Positions 34,441-42,207 of a stretch of DNA of 64,000 bases are shown piece after piece (the first letter of the stretch is position 1; every line of letters begins with the position of its first letter). The position numbers were made by a program, and so were the translations under genes. This DNA is from Streptomyces sp. ATexAB-D23 (lineage in GTDB: Bacteria > Actinomycetota > Actinomycetes > Streptomycetales > Streptomycetaceae). The notes below the pieces were generated by a model. The model ran no database searches and was not told where the DNA came from. It worked only from the letters and a program-made list of their open reading frames with translations. The stretch is taken from NCBI RefSeq assembly GCF_000373645.1, contig NZ_KB892003.1:192780-256779 (forward strand). Direction: 5' to 3'.

Positions 34441-35432
34441 CCCGCCTGGTGTGGGACGGCCTTCCCGACGCGGTGCGCAGGCGCGTGGCCGGGCGGATAG
34501 GGTCCGAGATCGTGCACGAGGCACCGGCCGTCGGCGGGTTCTCGCCCGGCATGGCCTCGGTGCTCACCGGCGCGGACGGGCGCTCGGCCTTCGTCAAGGC
34601 GGTGTCCGCCGAACAGAACAGCTACAGCCCGGAGCTCTACCGGCGCGAAGCCGCACTCCACGCCGGCCTTCCCCGGGGCCTGCCCGCACCCACTCTCATG
34701 TGGTCCTTCGACTACGAGGACTGGTCGGTGCTGGCCTTCGCCCCCGTCCACGGCGCTGTTCCGCCGCTGCCGTGGAAGCGCGCACACCTGCTGGCGGTCC
34801 TCGACACCGTACGCGGCCTGACCACGCCGGACCCGGACTCCCCGCTGCCCGGCGTGGACGAACTGTTCCGCGAGGAGCTGACGGGCTGGCGCAGCCTGGC
34901 CGCGGCGGAGGCCGTCGCCGGCACGCACCGTCCCACCGGCACACCCGGCTTCGTGGCCGATGACCCGTGGCTGCGCCGCCACCTCGACCGCCTGATACGC
35001 CTGGAGGAGAGCTGGGAGGACGCCGCGAGAGGCCATGGCCTGCTGCACGCGGACCTCCGGGCCGACAACGTGCTGCTGACGGAGGCCGAAGACCGGCCCT
35101 CCGCCGTCACGGGGAGTTCCGAGGGGAGCGTGGTGCTGGTCGACTGGGCCTACGCCTGCCGGGGCGCCACCGTCTTCGACCTCGTCTACCTCCTGCTGGG
35201 CGCCGTGGAAGCGGGCGGCTGCCGTCCCGAGGACGTCCTGTCCGCCGGTTCCGGGCTGCTGCGCAAGGACGAGCACGATGCCGCCGCGGTGCTGCTCGCC
35301 GCCTTCACGGGCTGGTTCACCTGGCTCAAGACCCTCCCCCCGGTACCGGGCCTGCCGGCCCTGCGCCCGTTCCAGGCCCGCATGGCGGCAGCGGGCCGCA
35401 GCTGCCTCACCGCTTCGGGGGTCATCCACTGA
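34437..35432 (+). CDS. Aminoglycoside phosphotransferase-family kinase
   Basis: 331 residues with a protein-kinase-like fold. The catalytic loop is HADLRADN (204-211) and the metal-binding site is LVDWAYACRG near 235, matching APH/choline-kinase enzymes. An N-terminal lobe contains AFVKAVS with the ATP-binding lysine. It is the last gene of the coupled run and is likely either a self-resistance kinase that phosphorylates the product, or a biosynthetic kinase. Its presence together with a StrR-like activator parallels aminoglycoside clusters, where the kinase is often both. Confidence 0.83.
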   Translation: MTRLVWDGLPDAVRRRVAGRIGSEIVHEAPAVGGFSPGMASVLTGADGRSAFVKAVSAEQNSYSPELYRREAALHAGLPRGLPAPTLMWSFDYEDWSVLAFAPVHGAVPPLPWKRAHLLAVLDTVRGLTTPDPDSPLPGVDELFREELTGWRSLAAAEAVAGTHRPTGTPGFVADDPWLRRHLDRLIRLEESWEDAARGHGLLHADLRADNVLLTEAEDRPSAVTGSSEGSVVLVDWAYACRGATVFDLVYLLLGAVEAGGCRPEDVLSAGSGLLRKDEHDAAAVLLAAFTGWFTWLKTLPPVPGLPALRPFQARMAAAGRSCLTASGVIH

Positions 35433-35476
35433 CGACGCGAGCGGTGGGTCCGGGCCCTGCCGCCCCGCACGTTTTA

Positions 35477-35505
35477 TTGACTTGTAGGTCAAGAACGCGT
35501 GCTAC
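35477..35505 (+). promoter_or_regulatory. Promoter overlapping a palindromic TetR operator
   Basis: TTGAC-N6-GTCAA (35477-35492) is a perfect palindrome. Its left arm doubles as a -35 element (TTGACT), and TGCTAC at 35500-35505 is a -10 at 17-bp spacing. It lies 22 bases before the TetR gene, consistent with autorepression. Transcription starts close to the ATG, so leader space is short. Confidence 0.72.
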
Positions 35506-35514
35506 GTTTGCGCC

Positions 35515-36093
35515 ATGGGCAGGCCGAAGCAGTTCGATCCCGACACGGCGGTGGAGCGCGCGATGGGCGTGTTCTGGCGGAAGGGGTACGCGGCAACCAC
35601 ACCGCAGGACCTCGTGGACGAGATCGGTATCGGCAAGGGCAGCCTCTACCACACCTTCGGCAGCAAACACGCGCTGTTCGAGCGGGCGTTGACCCGCTAC
35701 CGCGAATCGCAGACTGCCTGGCTGGCCGAACTCCTCGATCACCCCGGTTCCGCGAGGGACCGGCTGCGCGGTGCGCTGGAGGCCTTGGTCGAGCTGGACC
35801 TGGGTGACGAGGGCCGGCGCGGCTGTATGGCGGTCAACGCCGCCGCCGAACTGGCCCCCGCGGACAAGGAGACGGCCGACGCCGTGCGCAAGATGTTCGC
35901 CCGCACGGAGGGCGCGTTCCGGGCGGTGGTCGAGGAAGGTCAGCGGGCGGGCGAGATCGACGGCGGGCGGGAAGCCGGGGCGGTGGCCGCCTGGCTGCTC
36001 GCCACCGTGATCGGCATGCGTGTCATGGCGAAAACCGCTGAAGACGCCACGCAGCTGGGGCGCGTTGTGGACGCGGCGATGGCGGCGCTGTAG
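35515..36093 (+). CDS. TetR/AcrR-family regulator
   Basis: 192 residues. The N-terminal helix-turn-helix (MGRPKQFDPDTAVERAMGVFW, then IGIGKGSLYHTFGSKHALF) resembles the group of TetR repressors that includes AcuR-type proteins. The remaining 130 residues form the ligand-binding helical domain. The operator palindrome upstream suggests it represses itself and perhaps the alpha/beta hydrolase that follows after 120 bases. The pair looks independent of the biosynthetic cluster. Confidence 0.88.
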   Translation: MGRPKQFDPDTAVERAMGVFWRKGYAATTPQDLVDEIGIGKGSLYHTFGSKHALFERALTRYRESQTAWLAELLDHPGSARDRLRGALEALVELDLGDEGRRGCMAVNAAAELAPADKETADAVRKMFARTEGAFRAVVEEGQRAGEIDGGREAGAVAAWLLATVIGMRVMAKTAEDATQLGRVVDAAMAAL

Positions 36094-36213
36094 TCGCCCC
36101 CCGTACTCCATGGCGCGGTGCGCCGCAGGGGGTGGCATTTTCGCGCCGTGTTTCTTTACCCGCCCTTTCCCCTCCAGGATTACAGTAGAACGATCTATCA
36201 AATAGGAGCTGGG

Positions 36214-37071
36214 ATGCCGAAGATCGAGTTGTCGGCCGGACCCATCGACTACCAGGACACCGGCGGTGACGGGCCCGTGCTGGTGTTCGGCCACGGTCTG
36301 CCGATGAACGAGACCCAGTGGCGCAAGGTGGTCCCACTCCTGGACGGCTACCGCTGCGTCCTGCCCACGCTGCCCCTGGGCGGTCACCGGCAGCCGATGA
36401 ACCCGGATGCCGACCTGTCCCAGCGCGGTGTCGCCCGGCTCCTGGGCGAGTTCATCGAGGCGCTCGGCCCGGGCCCGGTGACCCTCGTACTCAATGACTG
36501 GGGCGGAGGCCAGTTCCTGGTCTCCGAAGGACAGGACCAGCACATCGCACGCCTGGTACTGGTCGCCTGCGAGGCCTTCGACAACTTCCCCCCAGGACCG
36601 GCCAAGGCCATGGCGCAGGTGTGCAGGGTCCCCGGCGGCGTCTGGCTCCTGACGCGGCTCATGCGCGTACCCGCCTTCCGTCACAACCGGGGCGGGTACG
36701 GCGGGATGAGCCTGCGCGGGGTCCCCGACGAGATCATGGACGACTGGTTCGCTCCCGCCACCCGCAGCAGGGCCATCCGCAGGGACTTCGCCAAATTCGC
36801 GACCGGGGCACCCGGACGCAGGACCCTGCTCGCCTGGAGCGAGCGACTGTCCGACTTCGACCGCCCGGTACTGGTCGTCTGGGCGACCGAGGACCGGCTG
36901 ATGCCGCGCGACCACGGCCGGCGGCTGGCCGACCTGTACCCGCAGGGCCGGCTGATCGAGATCGCCGACTCGGCCACCCTCGTCCCCGAGGACCAGCCCG
37001 AACGACTCGCCGAGGCCCTGACCGAGTTCCTGATCCGAACCGGAGCCGCACCGGTCCGGCACGCCCCCTGA
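36214..37071 (+). CDS. Alpha/beta hydrolase with Asp nucleophile and no obvious catalytic His
   Basis: 285 residues. VFGHGLPMNETQW gives the oxyanion-loop region; NDWGGG places an Asp nucleophile at residue 95, as in haloalkane dehalogenases and epoxide hydrolases. The acid site is WATEDRLMP. The usual C-terminal histidine (DSGHxxQEDxP) is replaced by DSATLVPEDQP, so the histidine of the triad seems absent. AGGAG stands six bases before the ATG, with an AT-rich promoter-like segment between it and the TetR gene. It may still be active if another histidine serves, or may have lost hydrolase function. Substrate unknown. Confidence 0.75.
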   Translation: MPKIELSAGPIDYQDTGGDGPVLVFGHGLPMNETQWRKVVPLLDGYRCVLPTLPLGGHRQPMNPDADLSQRGVARLLGEFIEALGPGPVTLVLNDWGGGQFLVSEGQDQHIARLVLVACEAFDNFPPGPAKAMAQVCRVPGGVWLLTRLMRVPAFRHNRGGYGGMSLRGVPDEIMDDWFAPATRSRAIRRDFAKFATGAPGRRTLLAWSERLSDFDRPVLVVWATEDRLMPRDHGRRLADLYPQGRLIEIADSATLVPEDQPERLAEALTEFLIRTGAAPVRHAP

Positions 37072-37169
37072 ACCCGAGGACGCCGGCGGACCGCCACAGC
37101 CACCCCCCCCGCCGGAAGCGAAGGACAGCGGCCCGCCCCCCCCCGGGGCGGACCGGGGACGCTGCTCCG

Positions 37170-37754
37170 TTACGCGCCGGACGACAGCCGGCTCGCGGCC
37201 TGGCCCCACGGCTGGGGCTCGACGGTGTCGTCCCCGTCGTAGGCGTCGTCCTCGAACCAGCCCGTCCCCGCGAGCCACGTCTCCAGCCACGCCGCGAGGC
37301 CGGGGGAGTCGAGGAACCAACACTGCTCCCACGATCCGCCGCTGTACGCGTTCGGCTCGAAGAGCAGGACCTGCCCCTCTCCGCTGAGACAGTCAACGCC
37401 TGCGTACATCGCACAGCCCCAGGTCAGGATGGGTACAACGCCTGCGGGCCACTCCGGGTGCTCCGCCCCGGCGGACGCCTCACGCCACGTCAGGTATTCC
37501 CCGACGACACTGCCCGGCCCGAGCAGCGGCAGCAACCGGTAGTCAGGACCGAACCCGCCATCGGCAACCTCGCGATACAGGCGCGCAAGCAGAGGATGCA
37601 GCGCGCAGCCCAACTGCCTCTCGGCCTCCGCGACCTGGGCCCCGCTGACAGGCTCGGGAAGGCGCTTGCTGTCCGATGCGGCCCGCCGGGCGACGCGTTG
37701 CACGAGGTCATCGAAGTCGGTCACGGCCGTGATGCTGTCAGAGCCCACTGACAT
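37170..37754 (-). CDS. SMI1/KNR4-like hypothetical protein
   Basis: 194 residues from ATG 37754. Features that fit the SMI1/KNR4 (SUKH) superfamily are an N-terminal helical section (EAERQLGCALHPLLARLYREVADGGFGPDYRL), then PLLGPGSVVGEY and a C-terminal strand-helix with many tryptophans. In bacteria such proteins often act as immunity proteins of polymorphic toxins or as orphan adaptors. No toxin gene is next to it. It faces the alpha/beta hydrolase gene tail to tail. The family call is from pattern and is not certain. Confidence 0.55.
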   Translation of the reverse strand: MSVGSDSITAVTDFDDLVQRVARRAASDSKRLPEPVSGAQVAEAERQLGCALHPLLARLYREVADGGFGPDYRLLPLLGPGSVVGEYLTWREASAGAEHPEWPAGVVPILTWGCAMYAGVDCLSGEGQVLLFEPNAYSGGSWEQCWFLDSPGLAAWLETWLAGTGWFEDDAYDGDDTVEPQPWGQAASRLSSGA

Positions 37755-37982
37755 GACGACCGTCAGGGGCCCACCGGGCGGACAGCCGAGCGCCGGAGAG
37801 CCGCGAGAACCCCCGCCCCCGCCCGGACCGACCCGGCCCACGGCCAAGGCGGCCGCCCGACACCAGGAACAACCTGCCCGACGGCCCTGCCCAAGCCCCC
37901 GGCTCTTCGGCGGGGCCGACTGCACGCTCCTCACTCTCCTACGAGGAACGGTTCTGGCGGGCCGACCACGGCCACCCGTAGG

Positions 37983-38372
37983 GTGGACGGAGACGAGAGA
38001 AGACGCACCTTGGATCCCCGCATACCCCGCCTGCGACGCAAGCCGGCCGCGATCCCGTACCACCCCCGGCGCAGTCACTCCTTCGGAGAGGAGCGACACA
38101 AGTTCGGTCTCGGTCCGAGGCCGGCCGAAGCGCGCATCGCCGCGTTCGAGGCCGGGCACGGCATCGTCCTGCCCGACGCCTACCGGCAGTTCCTCACACA
38201 CCTCGGCGGCTCAGGAGCAGCGCCGTTCTACGGCCTCCTGCCGCTGGAGCGGTGTTCCCTGCTGGTCATGAACCCCCGCGGGGAACCAGGAGCACCTCGC
38301 GGCTTCGAACACGCAGGACGGGCGGCACACGAATCGCCCCGGAACGGCTCTGTGTTCACTGGATTCGGATAA
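37983..38372 (+). pseudogene. Truncated SMI1/KNR4-like fragment
   Basis: The central part (RPAEARIAAFEAGHGIVLPDAYRQFLTHLGG, then GAAPFYGLLPLE) is the recognisable N-terminal half of an SMI1/KNR4 protein. After about 100 residues the reading frame turns into unrelated low-complexity sequence and ends, so the C-terminal half of the domain is missing. The start is uncertain (GTG 37983 used). The final TAA shares bases with the ATG of the GNAT gene. It is probably a decaying relative of the protein at 37170. Confidence 0.5.
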
Positions 38373-38767
38373 TGACGATCACCTATGAGTGGCGCGGCGA
38401 AGTCGACAACACAGCTCTCAACAAGCTGCACGCCGAAGGGTTTGGTGGCCCGGCCGGGCAGACGGACTGGCGTGCGAGGCTTCAGCGTCACAGCCTCGGT
38501 TGGGTCTGCGCCTGGGAGGACCACCGCCTGGTCGGCTTCGTCAACATCGCCTGGGACGGCGGCGTCCACGCGTTCGCTCTGGATACGGTCGTAGCCGGGC
38601 GGAACCGATCGAACGGAGTGGGAGCCGCGCTGCTCGGGGTGGCTGCTGAGCAATGCCGAGCCGCGGGGTGCGAATGGCTGCACGCCGACTTCGAAGAGCA
38701 CCTGAGACCGTTCTACTTCGACGCCTGCGGTTTCAGAGAGACGACGGCGGGACTGCTGGCCCTGTGA
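38372..38767 (+). CDS. GNAT-family N-acetyltransferase
   Basis: 131 residues. The acetyl-CoA-binding stretch is RNRSNGVGAALLGVAAEQCRAAGCEWLHADFEEHLRPFYFDACGF (motifs A and B of GNAT), preceded by HRLVGFVNIAWDG. The protein is compact and soluble. It begins one base inside the preceding stop (TAATG). No substrate can be inferred. Confidence 0.85.
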   Translation: MTITYEWRGEVDNTALNKLHAEGFGGPAGQTDWRARLQRHSLGWVCAWEDHRLVGFVNIAWDGGVHAFALDTVVAGRNRSNGVGAALLGVAAEQCRAAGCEWLHADFEEHLRPFYFDACGFRETTAGLLAL

Positions 38768-38932
38768 CTTGAGTCGGCGGCAGTGAGTCCCTGCAAGCAC
38801 CGGGCCCGACAGAATCGACCGGGCCGTACGGGCGTGATCCGGGATGCGGAGGATGGCGGCACACCGCTTCCCCGACCGGCCCCGAGCGGTGTCGCCGTGG
38901 CTCCGCCCCGCGCCAAGTACAAGGGAGACACC

Positions 38933-39784
38933 ATGCACACCAGCCTTCCCGCGCTGGCCGCCGGAAGACGTCACTCGGTCGGCCGGCGCCGGGACGGAAC
39001 CGTTCTCGCCGTGGGCAACACCGCAGCGGCCGAATGCCGTGTCGAGCGGTGGGAAGACGTCGTCGCGGTGGCGGCCGGCAACGTCCATACCGCGAGGAAC
39101 ACCGGCAGGTCCCATACGGTGGGCCTCCGGTCGGACGGCACAGTGGTGGCGACAGGGTGGAACGGCGATGGGCAATGCGATGTCTCCGGGTGGCGAGGCG
39201 TCACAGCCGTGGCCGCCGGGTGGCGTCGCACGCTCGGGCTGCTCGCGGGTGGCCGTGTGCTCGCAGTCGGCCGGAGCTCGGAAGGACAGTGCGACGTGTG
39301 GTCCTGGCGCGAGGTGGTGTCCCTCTCGTGCGGCGACTGGCACTCGGTCGGCGTCCGCTCGGACGGTTCCGCACTCGCTACGGGGAACAACCGGCGAGGG
39401 CAGTGCGCCGTTGAAGGGTGGCGTGACCTGGCCGCCGTCTCGGCCGGGTATCTCCACACCGTCGGCCTCGGAGCGGACGGACGGGCAGTAGCGACCGGGG
39501 ACCGGTCGACCGGGGCGTGCGAGGTCGGTGAATGGGAGGACATGGTGGCGCTCGACGCAGGCAGCTACCACACCGTGGGGGTCGCTGCCTCCGGACGGGC
39601 CCTCGCAGTGGGAGACAATGGATACGGCCAGTGCGAGGTCAGGGACTGGCGCGACATCGTCTCCGTGGCCGCGGGCTCCACGCACACCCTCGGTCTGTGT
39701 GCCGACGGCACGGTGGTGAGTGCGGGGAACAACGCCGACGGCCGGCGCGAAGTCGGTGCGTGGTCCGGAGTCCAGGCTCCATAG
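38933..39784 (+). CDS. RCC1-like beta-propeller protein with seven short repeats
   Basis: 283 residues made of seven repeats of about 39 residues following G..H(T/S)VGL..DG.V.A.GNN..GQC.V..W.D(I/V)V.V.AG. Landmarks HSVG, HTVG, RTLG, HSVG, HTVG, HTVG and HTLG occur at regular spacing. This is the RCC1/BLIP-II repeat in its compact bacterial form, which folds as a seven-bladed propeller. No signal peptide or membrane helix is visible, so it is probably cytoplasmic. GGGAG lies five bases before the ATG. Bacterial homologs are diverse and mostly of unknown role. Confidence 0.8.
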   Translation: MHTSLPALAAGRRHSVGRRRDGTVLAVGNTAAAECRVERWEDVVAVAAGNVHTARNTGRSHTVGLRSDGTVVATGWNGDGQCDVSGWRGVTAVAAGWRRTLGLLAGGRVLAVGRSSEGQCDVWSWREVVSLSCGDWHSVGVRSDGSALATGNNRRGQCAVEGWRDLAAVSAGYLHTVGLGADGRAVATGDRSTGACEVGEWEDMVALDAGSYHTVGVAASGRALAVGDNGYGQCEVRDWRDIVSVAAGSTHTLGLCADGTVVSAGNNADGRREVGAWSGVQAP

Positions 39785-40141
39785 AGTCACGGCGCGGCAC
39801 GGCACCGTACCGAGGCACGCCAGTACGCGAAGGTTCATCCCCCCCGGTGAGGTTCGGGCCCGGATCACGATCATGGCGAAGGCGGCATATCGCCCGCCGG
39901 CCTTACGCGAGCGTGAATCCGGTTGCCGGGGCACTCGCCAGAAGCTACGTCTGCAGCGGGCGGCGGCGGGCCCCGGGGCCCCAGGGCTCCGCGTGCTGGA
40001 CGCCGTCGCTTTTGAAGTGGCGGTCGCGCAGGATCTTCCAGCTCTTCACGGTTGTCCTCAACCGTACTTGAGGTCATACGGTCTGCCCATGACCTGCACG
40101 GTGTGCGGGCTCCACAGAGAAGTGCATGGAGAGGAAATCCC
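39785..40141. promoter_or_regulatory. 357-base gap with a SoxR/MerR-like box
   Basis: CCTCAA-N6-TTGAGG at 40056-40073 has the same outer arms as the SoxR box (CCTCAAGTTAACTTGAGG). A -35-like TTGTCC (40052-40057) overlaps its left arm, and TACGGT at 40077-40082 gives a 19-bp spacer, the long spacing that MerR-type regulators require. Part of the site can also form a 7-bp hairpin (ACGGTTG with CAACCGT, 40048-40065). No MerR-family gene lies nearby. The rest of the gap shows no convincing gene. Confidence 0.5.
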
Positions 40142-40609
40142 ATGACGGCACAGCAGGTCTCCGACGCCGAACTCGCCGGACAGCCCGCCGCGTACTGGAC
40201 CGGTGTCGCCTACGAGGCGCTCATCGCCTACACCCGCGCCCGGCAGGCCGAAAAGGGCTACACCCAGCCCCAGTTCTGGCTGCTGCGCAATCTGTCGGTG
40301 AACGACATCTCGCCCGACGGCGAAGGGATGACCCTGCCCGAGCTGCGGAAGGCAATGACCTCCTACATCCGTCCCGAGGACGACCTGGCGGCGGAAGCGG
40401 AGGGGCTCCTTGAACGAGGCTGGCTGACCCGGGACGCCGAGGACCGGCTGTGGCTCACCCCGGAAGGGGAACAGGCCCGCGTCGATCTGGCCCGCAACGC
40501 CCCCGCGATCCGCGCCGCCCTCCACGAGGGCATCGACGACACGGACTACGTCACCACGGTGAAGGTGCTCCAGCAGCTGATCCGGAACGCGAATGGGACA
40601 GTCGCCTGA
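40142..40609 (+). CDS. MarR-type winged-helix regulator
   Basis: 155 residues. The core PQFWLLRNLSVNDISPDGEGMTLPELRKAMTSYIRPEDDLAAEAEGLLERGWL is a helix-turn-helix plus wing typical of MarR-like proteins in Streptomyces, with WLTPEGEQARVDLARN as the following helix. GAGAGGAAAT lies upstream of the ATG as ribosome-binding site. Transcription seems to start at the SoxR-like box. Target genes are unknown; the tail-to-tail neighbour is the rhamnulokinase. Confidence 0.75.
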   Translation: MTAQQVSDAELAGQPAAYWTGVAYEALIAYTRARQAEKGYTQPQFWLLRNLSVNDISPDGEGMTLPELRKAMTSYIRPEDDLAAEAEGLLERGWLTRDAEDRLWLTPEGEQARVDLARNAPAIRAALHEGIDDTDYVTTVKVLQQLIRNANGTVA

Positions 40610-40633
40610 TGGACCGCAAGCCCGGTCAAGGCG

Positions 40634-42127
40634 TCATTCCACAGCCGTCCGACCAGGTTGGCCACTGCCCTGGGCGACGGCCGTCCTGGAAGCAGCCGCC
40701 GCCCACGCCCCCCGCTGCGCGCCGGGCGTGTAGCGGCGGAGCTTCTGGGTGGCGGTGAGGAGGCGCCGCATGGCGGGCAGGTCGCCGACCAGCCCATGGG
40801 CGCGTGCCTGTACGAGGATGTTGCCGAGGGCGGTGGCCTCCGCCGGCCCCGCGACGACGGGAAGGCCGGTGGCATCGGCGGTGAACTGGCACAGCAGCTC
40901 GTTCCGCGAGCCGCCACCGACCAGGTGGATGTGGGTGATGTCCCGGCCGGCGAGCTCGGCGGCCCGCCACAACGTCCTGCGGTGGGCCAGCGCCAGCGAT
41001 TCGAGGATGCACCGCACGAGTTCGCCCTGCCCCTGCGGCTCGGGCTGGCCGGTGCGCCGGCAGTACGCGCGGATGCGTTCCGGCATGTCGCCCGGGGCCA
41101 GGAACTCGGGCGAGTCGGCGTCCACGAGAGAGGCGAACGGCCGCGCCCGTGCGGCGTCGGCGAGAAGGCGGGGAAGACCCGCGGGCAGCCCTTGCCGCGA
41201 CCAGGCGCGGCGGCACTCCTCCAGCAGCCACAACCCCATGGTGTTGCGCAGGTAGCGGATGGTGCCGTCCACCCCGCGCTCGTTCGTGAAGTTCGCCTCC
41301 CGGGAGGCCTCCGTCACGACGGGCGCGTCGAGTTCGAGACCGGCCAGCGACCACGTCCCGCACGAGATGTAGGCGAAGTCCCGGCCGGTCGCGGGCACGG
41401 CGACGACCGCCGACGCCGTGTCGTGCGAGGCGACCGTCGTCACCGGAGTCCCGGGGGACTGCCCGGTACGGGCGGCGACGTGGGGGAGCAGGGTTCCGGC
41501 CGGGTCGCCCGGCGCGCGGAGCGGAGGCAGCAGGCCGGAATCGATTCCCAACCGGTCGATGAGGGTCCCGGACCACGTGCCGGTGTGAGCGTCGAACAGG
41601 CCGGTGGTCGAAGCGTTCGTCTCCTCCGCGCCGATGGAACCCGTGAGCCAGTAGGTGAACAGGTCAGGCATCAGCAACAGCCTTCGAGCCGAACCCAGTT
41701 GAGCGCTTCCGGCGCCGGCCGCCAACTGATGGACGGTGTTGAAGGGCAGGTGCTGGAGGCCGGTGATCCGGTACATCTCCGCAGCCGGGACACGCGGCCA
41801 CACCTCGCGGGCGGCGACACCGTCGGTGCGGCTGTCCCGGTAGTGGAACGGCTGCCCGGCCAAGGCGCCGTCGGCGTCCAGCAGGCCGTAGTCGACCGCC
41901 CAGGTGTCGATGCCCACCGAATCGACCTGATCACTCGCCCGCAGCCCGTCGAGGATGCCCTGGTACAGAGCCAGTACGTCCCAGTGCAGGCCGTCCGGCA
42001 GGAGGACCGGGATGTTGGGGAAGCGGTGGACCTCGCGGAAGTCGAGAACGTCGTGGCCGACACGGCCCACGATGACCCGGCCACTCGTGGCACCCAGGTC
42101 GGCGGCGGCGAAGGTGTGGTTGGGCAT
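40634..42127 (-). CDS. rhaB: L-rhamnulokinase
   Basis: 497 residues of the FGGY carbohydrate-kinase family. N-terminal DLGATSGRVIVG is the phosphate-1 motif, VDSVGIDTWAVDYGLLD and SCGTWSLAG are typical of RhaB, and HIHLVGGGSRNELLCQFTADATGLPVVAGPAEATALGN is the adenosine motif. It phosphorylates L-rhamnulose to rhamnulose-1-phosphate in the cytoplasm. It is the last gene of the minus-strand rhamnose group; GGAGG precedes the ATG. The C-terminal 40 residues (from TPGAQRGAWAAA) are a variable extension. Confidence 0.93.
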   Translation of the reverse strand: MPNHTFAAADLGATSGRVIVGRVGHDVLDFREVHRFPNIPVLLPDGLHWDVLALYQGILDGLRASDQVDSVGIDTWAVDYGLLDADGALAGQPFHYRDSRTDGVAAREVWPRVPAAEMYRITGLQHLPFNTVHQLAAGAGSAQLGSARRLLLMPDLFTYWLTGSIGAEETNASTTGLFDAHTGTWSGTLIDRLGIDSGLLPPLRAPGDPAGTLLPHVAARTGQSPGTPVTTVASHDTASAVVAVPATGRDFAYISCGTWSLAGLELDAPVVTEASREANFTNERGVDGTIRYLRNTMGLWLLEECRRAWSRQGLPAGLPRLLADAARARPFASLVDADSPEFLAPGDMPERIRAYCRRTGQPEPQGQGELVRCILESLALAHRRTLWRAAELAGRDITHIHLVGGGSRNELLCQFTADATGLPVVAGPAEATALGNILVQARAHGLVGDLPAMRRLLTATQKLRRYTPGAQRGAWAAAASRTAVAQGSGQPGRTAVE

Positions 42128-42207
42128 ACGAGCCTCCGGAACGAAGGGGAGGGCGGACGGCGGGTGCGAGTCACGGCGCCATGCCCCCGCACCCGGCCCG
42201 TCATGAG

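Larger units (their letters stand above)
647..35432. other. Specialised-metabolite biosynthetic gene cluster (probable extent)
   Basis: The block from the SARP regulator to the phosphotransferase contains two pathway-type regulators, an exporter, NRPS parts, a LeuA paralog, two tRNA-synthetase-like ligases, two cobalamin radical SAM enzymes, a P450, a decarboxylase, a methyltransferase and several candidate self-resistance genes. Many neighbours overlap by one or four bases, which argues for co-transcription. The left border is set by the DUF5954 gene. The right border is set by the change to a TetR/hydrolase pair after 35.43 kb. The NRPS has no thioesterase or reductase domain, so release must use another enzyme. 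The final product is not recognisable from the sequence. Confidence 0.8.

Noticed and set aside
35515..37071. TetR/hydrolase pair as part of the biosynthetic cluster
   Set aside because: It has its own promoter and operator and no overlap with the cluster; similar pairs occur alone in Streptomyces. Included only as a neighbour.
39871..40141. A 90-codon minus-strand frame in the gap before the MarR-type gene
   Set aside because: Low-complexity Pro/Arg-rich translation and no ribosome-binding site; the region is better explained by promoter elements.
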